DNA from: Gemmatimonadota bacterium
GTDB lineage: Bacteria; JBHIER01; G020348925
Direction: 5' to 3'
Assembly (NCBI GenBank): GCA_020348925.1
Contig: CP070758.1
Location: forward strand, 3,012,623 to 3,056,803
DNA: 44,181 nucleotides
Below are positions 1 to 7,827 of the stretch, one piece after another (positions within the stretch are counted from its first letter, which is position 1; each line of letters begins with the position of its first letter). The translations under genes were made by a program, and so were the position numbers. The notes beneath the pieces were generated by a model. The model saw only the letters and a program-made list of their open reading frames with translations, was not told the origin of the DNA and did no database searches.

Positions 1-2430
1 ACGGCACTCGGCATCACCTGTCAGAGGAGTGATACCCAGGATGTGGTTGACCACAGCCAGCACGTCGAGCACGTCGGTGCCACCGTCGCCGTTGGCGTCC
101 CCTCTCGTCCCCTCGCACGTACCGCCGCACAAGCCCGGCCATGAGATGGTGGCTTGAATGACCGCATCGCAATCCTGACCACCTGCTGCCTCGATTCGCT
201 TCCACTCGTTCTTCTCGAACTCGAAGGAATTTGAGGGCGGATCCGGATCCACGGCATAGGACAGTCGGATGGGATAATCCGTATCCTGGGTAACGACCTC
301 GGCCCAGGTCCAGAAGACGCCTTCGTAACATCTCAGCTCTTCATAGCCGGAGAGATCGGCACCGTACAAATTGTACATGTTCCAGGCATTATCGATATCA
401 GGAAATCTATCCTCCGGAACATTGATCTCAATCGGTTCGATGAGATCCTCGCCAGGTTCTGTCTCCGTCCCTTCAGCCATAACATGGATTCTGACCGTCC
501 CTTCGCCACTGGGAAACTGAAAGGCAGCCCGAACAATGTTGAATGTCGGAATGTCATCCGGGGGAACGAATCGCATGGCCGGTCCCTCACCGATGCCCCA
601 GTTCCCGATCCAGCTCGTCTCGTAATGGTGATCCATCAGAATGCCCTGGTTCGGAGGAGACACGTATATCCAGGCCGTTTGCAAACTGTCGTTGGGCGGC
701 CAATCGTCCGGCAGAAACTGATAGGCCAGGACGCGATAGACGCCCTCCTCGGCCGGCGTCCAGTCGAAACTGAAGGTTTGCTGCACACCGGCAGGCAGAA
801 TACCCTGAAAGGCCGTCGTCGGGGCAATAATCACCGTGTGGATCGAATCGCCGCCCAAGACGGTCCAGGTCGTATCCTCCACCTGATAGAAGAAGAAGGC
901 GTTGATGTCTTCCAGACCGAAGTTCCACAACAGGAGATCGACCGTGGTCGTGTAGCCCGCCGTGTTCGGGAAATGAGCATCAATTCTCCGCACACCGGCG
1001 TCGTGGGCCGGAGCTCCTCTCGCTTCCACCATAAAGTCGTCGATATACATACCGATACCGTTTCCGCCGTCGTGATTTTTATCGGATTGAGGTGCGATTC
1101 GTATCTTGAACGAATCCGCGGCGGAATAGCGCGCCAGATCCATGGTACCGTTGTACAGGGTATCATCGTTCTGTTGAGTCCAGAAGGGATTCATCCCGTT
1201 CCCTTCGGCAGTCGTATCTTCACAAAAGTCGGGAAACCGCATGTAGTCGTGCGTCAGAGCCGTCCAGAGAATCCCGTCAGTCGAAATCTCGATATTGTAG
1301 GAGTCGTCCAGCGTGTTGTCATCGTCTCCATCGGAGTCCGGTGCATCGATTAAAGTATAGAAGCTGAACCAGCCAAACATTCCACCGAAGGTCATCCATG
1401 GTGACTCGATCCACGTGGCGTCGAGGTCGAAATAATCGTCGAAATCGATGTGGTAGCTGTGAGTCGGGCTCCAGGAATCGTCCTCCGTCAGGGTCCAGTG
1501 ATCACCTCTGACGACCTGATCAGGTATCAAGCCCCCTTGGTTTAAATTCCCATGGCCCTCGGCGTCGTCGAAGAAAATATTGCCCAAGCCCGGGTCATCG
1601 ATGGAGAAATTGTCGATCAAAACGCCCCAGTACCCCGGCTGATCCGCGGGCTCCCCGCAGTCGTTTCCGCCCGGCAGGTAAAACGTTGAGAAACACCAGT
1701 CGCTCAGAAAATTGATTCGAATGACGATCTCCTGGCCGACATAGTCGCTCAGGTCGAACTCCACATCGACCCAGCCGTGACTCGAATCGTTGAACACGGA
1801 GACGCCGCCGGGCACATAGATACCGTGAAACTCGTAAGCCTGGGACGTATCCCAGACAGCATTGTAGTCACCGACGGGAATGAGGAGATCATCAAAGGTC
1901 GCCCCACCGTCCGTTGAGACCCAGACATTCCACCCATCCCAATCCAGAGGCGGATCCGCCGACTCAGGATCGGAGGGTTCAACCGACCAGTTGGCCACCA
2001 TGGTCAGGGTCGGGCTCGAAGCCTCCCTGAGATCGATCACCGGCGTCCGCAGCACCTGAAACCACCAGTCACCGTACCCGTACAGGAGATCGTCCCCGTC
2101 ATAGCCGTAGGCGATCTCACCGCACCACCAGGCGTTGCCGTCGTACATGCCACCCTCGGCGGTCGGGACATCATTCGTTGTGTGCCACTTGATCCCCACA
2201 TCCGTCCCATCGACCGATTGCCACCCTTGCGTGCCGCCCTCAAAATCGTAGAAGTAGAGTGTCTCCACCTGAGCAGGCTCAAGGGTCTTCCAAGCAGGCT
2301 GAACGCGAGGTGTTTCAGCTGAGGTAACTTTCGGGGAGGTGTTCCGTATTTTGTCTCGCCCAAAACCGAGAGAAACAAGAGCCACACACAGACACAGCGA
2401 AAGAACTATCGTAAAAACCTTTTTAGACAT
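1..2430 (-). CDS. Secreted dockerin-containing protein, C-terminus cut by window edge
   Basis: The frame is open from an ATG at 2430 to the window edge (810 codons, no stop), so this is the N-terminal part of a larger protein. AAGGAGG lies about ten bases before the ATG. The start MSKKVFTIVLSLCLCVALVS is a clear signal peptide. The body is rich in Asp, Trp and Tyr and has repeated blocks resembling jelly-roll or MAM-like ectodomains (for example GTQGWQSVDG, VIDLRE, TLTMVANWS, and later IDDFMVEAR). At the window end a dockerin begins (GDANGDGGTDVLDVLAVVNH), which closely resembles the first dockerin repeat of the subtilase at 10163-14032. A second dockerin repeat and a sorting tail probably follow outside the window. 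It is transcribed away from purQL and has its own promoter candidate. The catalytic role, if any, is unknown. Confidence 0.85.
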   Translation of the reverse strand, partial: MSKKVFTIVLSLCLCVALVSLGFGRDKIRNTSPKVTSAETPRVQPAWKTLEPAQVETLYFYDFEGGTQGWQSVDGTDVGIKWHTTNDVPTAEGGMYDGNAWWCGEIAYGYDGDDLLYGYGDWWFQVLRTPVIDLREASSPTLTMVANWSVEPSDPESADPPLDWDGWNVWVSTDGGATFDDLLIPVGDYNAVWDTSQAYEFHGIYVPGGVSVFNDSSHGWVDVEFDLSDYVGQEIVIRINFLSDWCFSTFYLPGGNDCGEPADQPGYWGVLIDNFSIDDPGLGNIFFDDAEGHGNLNQGGLIPDQVVRGDHWTLTEDDSWSPTHSYHIDFDDYFDLDATWIESPWMTFGGMFGWFSFYTLIDAPDSDGDDDNTLDDSYNIEISTDGILWTALTHDYMRFPDFCEDTTAEGNGMNPFWTQQNDDTLYNGTMDLARYSAADSFKIRIAPQSDKNHDGGNGIGMYIDDFMVEARGAPAHDAGVRRIDAHFPNTAGYTTTVDLLLWNFGLEDINAFFFYQVEDTTWTVLGGDSIHTVIIAPTTAFQGILPAGVQQTFSFDWTPAEEGVYRVLAYQFLPDDWPPNDSLQTAWIYVSPPNQGILMDHHYETSWIGNWGIGEGPAMRFVPPDDIPTFNIVRAAFQFPSGEGTVRIHVMAEGTETEPGEDLIEPIEINVPEDRFPDIDNAWNMYNLYGADLSGYEELRCYEGVFWTWAEVVTQDTDYPIRLSYAVDPDPPSNSFEFEKNEWKRIEAAGGQDCDAVIQATISWPGLCGGTCEGTRGDANGDGGTDVLDVLAVVNHILGITPLTGDAECR

Positions 2431-2949
2431 CTAACCAACCCTCCTTGTTGTGAAATGTTTTCCTCTTAAGAATGTTGCACACTCAAACCTTCTCAAACTT
2501 TTCTCAACAACATCGATCGATCTCACCACCCCCTTTCCATTGTTCATTGATTACCTAAGACGAAAGAGTCCCGGACAGGACCCGGACGGACGTTAAAAGT
2601 GCGCGTTTCTCACCTCCCTCCACGAGAAAAAAACATATACAGTTAAGTATGGTCTGAAATAATTCAGACCAATGTCTGATTGTATTTGCCTGAAGTATTC
2701 ATTATGTTGGGAATGTCACAGGGACACAGCTGAGGTTTTTCATCGCCTCTCCCAATAGGCACGCACAAATTTACACGAAAAGGATAAAAAAGTCAAGTCC
2801 TTTATAGCCAGTTAGGAGCATTTTTTCATCCTTACCCAAAGGTTCTTAGGATAGGATCGCTCCCCGGACCCTTATCACCTTATGTGTTTTTGAGCGAATT
2901 CGGATATCGACGAGTCCCCCACTCTCTGTGAGGACTGAATGCGGTTTTT
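2431..2949. other. Gene-free leader region between purQ and the dockerin gene
   Basis: This 519-base stretch has no credible ORF. It holds a promoter candidate for the dockerin gene (2768-2796, minus strand), which would give a leader of about 330 nt. Inside that leader is a perfect 8-bp stem with a 4-nt loop at 2651-2670 (GGTCTGAA / TTCAGACC). No T-run follows the stem, so it looks more like an RNA structure or operator than a terminator. I see no clear terminator after purQ. Confidence 0.5.
2768..2796 (-). promoter_or_regulatory. Sigma-70-like promoter for the dockerin gene
   Basis: On the minus strand TTGACT (2796-2791) and TAAATT (2773-2768) are 17 bases apart. This is the only well-spaced pair I noticed in the purQ-dockerin gap. 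Transcription would start near 2761 and read toward the gene starting at 2430. Confidence 0.45.
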
Positions 2950-3738
2950 CTACAGGTTATGCTTGACGAAATCAACAGCGTTTTTGAAGATTTGAAGACC
3001 CTCCCCTTGCCTCGACCGGAAACCCCGAGTCCATCGAGGGTGATTCGTGGGATGAATATGGCGCTCGGGGTGGGGCATGAGTCCGAAAATGCGGCCAGTG
3101 CGATCGCATATTCCGGCTATGGCGTCCATCGAACCATTGGGATTCCACGGGTACTCCGCCGGCGCACCCTGGGGATCCACGTATTGGCAAACAACCTGAT
3201 TGTTTGCCCACAATTGCCTCATCGCATCATCATTACTGGTGACGAATTTGCCTTCGGCGTGGGCCACCGGGATGTAGAGAAGGCCCTCCATACCCCGGGT
3301 AAAGACGCACCTCTTGTTATCCAATATCTTTAAATAGATCCACCTGTCCTCGAACTTCGCGGAGTCGTTCCAGGTGAGCGTGATGCGTTGAACCTCCCTC
3401 CCCTTGCCGTCGCCCGAAAGGAGGCCCGCCTTGACGAGCACCTGGAATCCATTGCAAATGCCGAGAATCAGTTTTCCGTCATCAATAAACTCTCGGATCG
3501 ACTCCTGTAAATTGTACTTCAATTCATTGGCCAAAATCTTTCCGCCAGCAATATCATCACCGTATGTAAATCCGCCCGGAATGACAAGGATGTGATAATT
3601 CGCAAGGTCCCGTTCCTTCCGCTTCAAGCGATTGATATGGACCAGTTCAGTCTCTGAGCCTGCCAATTGAAAGGCATGATCGGTTTCGAGATCACAATTC
3701 GTCCCCGCGGCTCTGAGGATACACGTTTTGACTTTCAT
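2950..3738 (-). CDS. purQ: Phosphoribosylformylglycinamidine synthase, glutaminase subunit PurQ
   Basis: This 262-residue protein is the glutamine amidotransferase subunit of FGAM synthase, the fourth step of de novo purine synthesis. It releases ammonia from glutamine for PurL. The class I triad is visible: Cys95 in GICNGFQ, and His223 and Glu225 in MPHPERH. The oxyanion segment VIPGGFTYGDD is at about 52-62. The length fits stand-alone PurQ of the small-PurL systems (about 220-270). It lies 31 bases downstream of purL on the same strand, so the two are probably cotranscribed. Identification is firm. Confidence 0.96.
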   Translation of the reverse strand: MKVKTCILRAAGTNCDLETDHAFQLAGSETELVHINRLKRKERDLANYHILVIPGGFTYGDDIAGGKILANELKYNLQESIREFIDDGKLILGICNGFQVLVKAGLLSGDGKGREVQRITLTWNDSAKFEDRWIYLKILDNKRCVFTRGMEGLLYIPVAHAEGKFVTSNDDAMRQLWANNQVVCQYVDPQGAPAEYPWNPNGSMDAIAGICDRTGRIFGLMPHPERHIHPTNHPRWTRGFRSRQGEGLQIFKNAVDFVKHNL

Positions 3739-3769
3739 GAAACATACTCCGAATACATGGGGGCTTCAA

Positions 3770-6631
3770 TCACCATCGCAGTGGCCTTTGCCAGGCTTCT
3801 TTCAATGCCTCGATGTGAGACGTCACCACCGGCCGCCCCTTCGAATCGCGTATTATGAAATCCTGCGCATCTGTTACGCGGCCAATGGGGGCACAGGGAA
3901 CTTCCCGCATCGTCTCCTCGAACGCTTTTTGATGCGCCTGAGATACTTCCACTATGAATCGAGAATTCGACTCGGAGAAGAGGATGCTATCATTTCGATG
4001 TACGGCACTTCCGAGAGGAACATCGCCCAAGTTGATATCCATTCCATAACCGCCCGCAAAAGCCATCTCGGCTGCTGCCACGCCGATGCCACCCTCAGAA
4101 CAGTCGTGACAGGCCCGGACCAACCCACGGGCAACAGCTCTGTGGAGTGTCTCCATGACCTTTTTCCCGTAGACCGGATCAACCTGAGGCACACTGTTTC
4201 CGATGAAATTGTTGAGAGCATAGTAATGCGAACCGCCCATCTCCTCCTTGGTGGTCCCCACGACATAGACAACATCCCCGACACCTTTGGCATCCATCGA
4301 TACCGCCTTCGTCACATCATCAATAATACCCATGGCCGAAACAAGAAGGGTATGAGGAATGGAGATGTTTCGTTCGCCGTCGGAGAACTCATTGTTGAGG
4401 CTGTCCTTTCCGGATATGAAGGGCGTCCCATATCCTTTGGCAATATCATAACAGGCTTGGGCCGCCCGTACCAGAGCGCCCAATTTCGCCGGATCATCGG
4501 TATTGCCCCAACAGAAATTGTCCAGCAGCGCAATGCGCTCCAAGTTTCCTCCAACGGCCACAATCCCCCGCAGAGCCTCATCAATGGCCGAAGCAGCCAT
4601 GTGATAGGGATCAATGTCACCGTATTTCGGATTGATACCGTTGGAGATAATGACACCTCGCTCGGATGAAAGGATCGGACGAAAGACACAGGCATCACCG
4701 GGTCCGTCGTTATCCACCCCTACGAGAGGCTTCAGAACACTCCCCCCCTGCACTTCATGGTCGTACTGCCGGATCACCCACTCCTTGGAGCACACGTTCC
4801 ACGAAGAAAGAATGCCTTTCAGAGAGGGCGTCAGATCCTGGGGATCTTCAAAATCAGGCTCTGGATGCGTGGGCTGTGACCACGTTGCTCTTCTCTGGGG
4901 TCGGGGGACACCATGGTGGAGAAACTCCATATCCAGATCGGCCACCGTCTCTCCTTCATACGTCAGTCGAAGCCTCTTACTATCGGTAAACTCGCCGATG
5001 ACTGTGGCCTCCACATCCTCGCTCTCGAAAATGGACATGATTTCATCGATTTTTTGAGGATCAACCGAAACGATCATCCGTTCCTGGGCTTCGGAGATCC
5101 ATATCTCGGTATATGAGAGCCCCTTATATTTCAGCGGTACCTTTTCCAACTGAACGCTCGCTCCGACACCGCTTCCCATCTCACCCACGGCTGACGAAAG
5201 ACCGCCACCTCCACAATCCGTAATAGCCTTGTAGAGTCCTTTATCCCTGGCCTGGATGAGGGTATCAACCATCTTCTTTTCTGTGATGGGATTTCCGATC
5301 TGGACTGCCCCGCTGGAGATCATTTCCGATTCCTCGGTCAATTCCGACGATGCGAAGGTCACGCCGTGAATGCCGTCCCGCCCGGTCCTCCCCCCCACCA
5401 GAATAATGACATCTCCGGATCGAACCTCTTTGGTGCTGCATTCCCTGGGGAGAATGCCGACGGTCCCGCAATAGACAAGAGGATTGCCGAGATACCGCTC
5501 ATCGAAGAGAACGGCCCCATTGGCCGTCGGAATACCCATGCGATTCCCGTAGTCACGGACGCCCGCGACAACACCCTTGAAAACCCTTTTGGGATGAAGA
5601 GCACCCCGGGGCACCTCTTCGTGAGCCATATCCGGCGGACCGAAACAGAACACATCGGTGTTGAGTACCGGCTTCGCGCCCAAGCCTGTGCCCAACGGAT
5701 CCCGGATAACCCCGCCGATACCGGTCCCTGCTCCCCCGTATGGCTCGATGGCGGAGGGGTGATTGTGGGTCTCAACCTTGAAACAGAGATTGTACGTATC
5801 GTCAAATTCAATGATACCGGCGTTGTCCTCGAAAACCGAGATGCACCATGCTTTGTCGAGCTCCCGCGTCACTTTCATGACCGTCTCTTTGAGCAGGTTA
5901 TCAATGATTTGCCCCTCGTACTCCAAGATTCCGCGAAACGTTTTATGGACACAGTGTTCGGACCAGGTCTGGGCCAACGTTTCAAGTTCGACATCAGTGG
6001 GCTTTCGACCAAGCGCTCTGAAATGATCCCGAATGGCCTTCATCTCCGTCAGATCCAGGTACAACTGCCCCTGAATGCTGAGTTTTTTAAGCTCCTCTTC
6101 ATCGGCATGTTCCATATCGACATATTCTATGTGAAAAGTGTAGTCCGCAGTGCGAAGGTGAGCCGTCTCTCTCTCGCGAACCACATGTTGTATGACAGGA
6201 TTCATGAGCAGCTTCTCGGTGATTCGATCCAGCTGCTCCTCAGAAATCCGCCCGGAGACAAAGTACTTCTTCGCCGTCCTGATCGATTCGAGTCCCTGAA
6301 TATCCAGATCTCGTATGGCCTTTGTGGCCGACTCTTCCACCGGGTCCATCACTCCAGAGTTGTAGGCAACCTCAACCACCATCTGCCCTCGCCTCGACTT
6401 CGGACCCTCTCCATCCCCGATCACGTACTCCTGGGTCACAGGATCAGCAACGAGATGCTCTCCGATGCGTAGGATATCCTTTTTTGTAAGATCACCCACG
6501 ATCGTATACACCTGGACGGTTTCAACCGACGTCACACCGGAGATGCCCAGGTCCTCGATGTCCTTTTTCAATCCCAATCCCAAAGCATCGAGAACACCGG
6601 GTCTGTTTCGTACTTCAATCCTCCATTCCAT
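3770..6631 (-). CDS. purL: FGAM synthase PurL with two N-terminal PurS-like domains
   Basis: This 953-residue cytosolic synthetase makes FGAM from FGAR, ATP and the ammonia supplied by PurQ. The PurL core starts near residue 190 and shows SEHCVHKTF, ETHNHPSAIEPYGGAGTG and GGRTGRDGIHG. Before it lie two similar blocks of about 75 residues, roughly 1-75 and 83-155. Each has the PurS pattern, a beta strand, then a helix ending in DL/DLDI, then a strand with an -EQL/-DIL helix and a final PVTQEYVI or PVIQHVV. The two blocks would supply a PurS dimer in cis, so no separate purS is needed, and none is seen nearby. It starts at ATG 6631 with GAAGGGA upstream. That Shine-Dalgarno segment is duplicated: GAAGG plus ATTATAAT occurs twice within 6632-6668. 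purQ follows 31 bases later. Confidence 0.95.
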   Translation of the reverse strand: MEWRIEVRNRPGVLDALGLGLKKDIEDLGISGVTSVETVQVYTIVGDLTKKDILRIGEHLVADPVTQEYVIGDGEGPKSRRGQMVVEVAYNSGVMDPVEESATKAIRDLDIQGLESIRTAKKYFVSGRISEEQLDRITEKLLMNPVIQHVVRERETAHLRTADYTFHIEYVDMEHADEEELKKLSIQGQLYLDLTEMKAIRDHFRALGRKPTDVELETLAQTWSEHCVHKTFRGILEYEGQIIDNLLKETVMKVTRELDKAWCISVFEDNAGIIEFDDTYNLCFKVETHNHPSAIEPYGGAGTGIGGVIRDPLGTGLGAKPVLNTDVFCFGPPDMAHEEVPRGALHPKRVFKGVVAGVRDYGNRMGIPTANGAVLFDERYLGNPLVYCGTVGILPRECSTKEVRSGDVIILVGGRTGRDGIHGVTFASSELTEESEMISSGAVQIGNPITEKKMVDTLIQARDKGLYKAITDCGGGGLSSAVGEMGSGVGASVQLEKVPLKYKGLSYTEIWISEAQERMIVSVDPQKIDEIMSIFESEDVEATVIGEFTDSKRLRLTYEGETVADLDMEFLHHGVPRPQRRATWSQPTHPEPDFEDPQDLTPSLKGILSSWNVCSKEWVIRQYDHEVQGGSVLKPLVGVDNDGPGDACVFRPILSSERGVIISNGINPKYGDIDPYHMAASAIDEALRGIVAVGGNLERIALLDNFCWGNTDDPAKLGALVRAAQACYDIAKGYGTPFISGKDSLNNEFSDGERNISIPHTLLVSAMGIIDDVTKAVSMDAKGVGDVVYVVGTTKEEMGGSHYYALNNFIGNSVPQVDPVYGKKVMETLHRAVARGLVRACHDCSEGGIGVAAAEMAFAGGYGMDINLGDVPLGSAVHRNDSILFSESNSRFIVEVSQAHQKAFEETMREVPCAPIGRVTDAQDFIIRDSKGRPVVTSHIEALKEAWQRPLRW

Positions 6632-6693
6632 AATTATAATCCCTTCAGAAATTATAATTCCTTCGGATTTTCAAAGGAAAAAGAACATTTACA

Positions 6694-6722
6694 ATGTTAA
6701 CACATTTTGAGGGGTCATGCAA
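6694..6722 (-). promoter_or_regulatory. purL: Promoter candidate for purLQ with a palindrome over the -10
   Basis: On the minus strand TTGCAT (6722-6717) and TAACAT (6699-6694) are 17 bases apart, about 65 bases before the purL start. A perfect palindrome AACATT-TAC-AATGTT at 6684-6698 overlaps the -10 and could be a repressor site. It does not resemble the E. coli PurR operator. This is a moderate match only. Confidence 0.35.
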
Positions 6723-6805
6723 GATTTTTTTAAAAAAATTCGTGATGACAGTCAAGGAATGAACCGAGAGGCTTCAAAGATCTCGACAGCGATGGAGAAT
6801 TCCTG

Positions 6806-6834
6806 TTGACAAAAGTAAAAGAGTTTTTTATATT
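6806..6834 (+). promoter_or_regulatory. Strong sigma-70-type promoter for the small basic protein
   Basis: TTGACA at 6806-6811 and TATATT at 6829-6834 are separated by exactly 17 bases. The -35 is perfect and the -10 is 5/6. It points at the 53-codon gene at 6910, giving a leader of about 70 nt that ends in a strong ribosome-binding site (AAAAGGAGGATTC). It is divergent from the purLQ promoter. Confidence 0.7.
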
Positions 6835-6909
6835 TGCCCAAATTCTAAGATCGGCCGAACATGCCACATTTCCGAGAGCACCGTCTCTTATTTTTTAAAA
6901 GGAGGATTC

Positions 6910-7071
6910 ATGTCAGGAAAGAGAAGCAAGAGTAAACAAGCCCGAACGAAAATGAAAATCCGTCAACAGTACAAGGCCCGCATGAAGAGGAGGAAAGCGG
7001 AACTGAAAGTGAAGAAGGCGGCCGCGCCGGAGAAAACACCACAACCGCCAAAGGAGGAAACGGACACATAA
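6910..7071 (+). CDS. Small, highly basic protein (53 aa)
   Basis: The ATG at 6910 is preceded by AAAGGAGG at a good distance and ends in TAA at 7069-7071. The product begins MSGKRSKSKQARTKMKIRQQ and is dominated by Lys and Arg for the first 37 residues. It then has an Ala/Pro/Glu tail (KKAAAPEKTPQPPKEE). There is no signal peptide, Cys or membrane segment. The composition suggests a cytosolic nucleic-acid or ribosome-associated protein, with the basic part binding and the tail disordered. That is inference only, because I do not recognise a family. The near-consensus promoter and ribosome-binding site suggest high expression. The gene is monocistronic, with 750 bases of non-coding sequence after it. 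Confidence 0.65.
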   Translation: MSGKRSKSKQARTKMKIRQQYKARMKRRKAELKVKKAAAPEKTPQPPKEETDT

Positions 7072-7827
7072 GCGGATTACGACGTTCTCCTTCATATTTT
7101 TGGACATTTCAATCAGGATCTTTCGCCACAGAGGCACACAGATGAAGAAGCATAAAATGTACACTGATGTCAAAGGCATGCTCTGATCACACAAAACCTC
7201 TACAACGGTATATCCCCCTCTGTCTCCAACCTCTCCAGTGATTCTCCTTACACGCATCACCTTCCTCGCCTCATCCATTGTTCCATTCACACTACGTTGA
7301 CCGAGAAAACATCCATTCCACACCACGATCATCTACTGCCCCCCAACTGACAAAAAAGTGTCAATTTTCCCTTGACAATATTTGAATAGTTTAGTAAGTT
7401 GGTACAAAGACAGCACGCCCATCTGTATTGAGAAAGTAAACGTTTTGCATAATATTCAAAGTTGTCCCATTCAGACATTTTGCATTTTGGGCATTGAAAA
7501 TTGCTCGCAAAAAATTTAAAAATTTTTTCAATATTTCTGCCATCTCAGCAACTAAATATTGATGAAACACACAAAAACTGTCCAGGTTAGAAAAATTCAA
7601 ACCGCCGAAAGGAGATGATGCCTACGACATTCTTAATCCGGATGAAAGCGCAGAATGGAATTATTCAGATAACTGTGAACCTTTTTTATGGAGGCCTGTA
7701 ATGGTACAGCGAATCAAAGATACATAACCAGTTTTCGTAATTTTTTCAACATTCACAGGTCGTACGATGTTGAGGCTACTCTTAAAATATCCAACGGTTC
7801 AAACTTCTAAATGAAAGGAATTGGTAA
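7072..7827. other. Long gene-free region with repeat-like fragments
   Basis: I see no convincing gene in these 756 bases. Around 7121-7145 is a CGCCACAGAGGCACAC motif of the kind common as interspersed repeats in metagenome-derived genomes. At 7348-7363 a 5-bp stem (TGACA/TGTCA) sits just before a TTGACA at 7372-7377 whose -10 is poor. A 27-codon ORF (7618-7701) follows an AAAGGAG, but it has no recognisable content. The last 25 bases carry the GAAAGGA ribosome-binding site of the next gene. Confidence 0.4.

Noticed and set aside
484-1353. 289-codon plus-strand ORF
   Set aside because: It is a shadow of the dockerin protein gene read on the minus strand, with no ribosome-binding site or recognisable domain.
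3728-6472. Long plus-strand ORFs opposite purL
   Set aside because: They are antisense to a clearly recognised purL and have no family signature.
6913-7332. 139-codon minus-strand ORF
   Set aside because: It overlaps the small basic gene antisense and includes a CACAGAGGCACAC repeat-like fragment; the translation has no protein-like conservation pattern.
7618-7701. 27-codon ORF after AAAGGAG
   Set aside because: Too short and without recognisable content; the ribosome-binding site is too close to the start.
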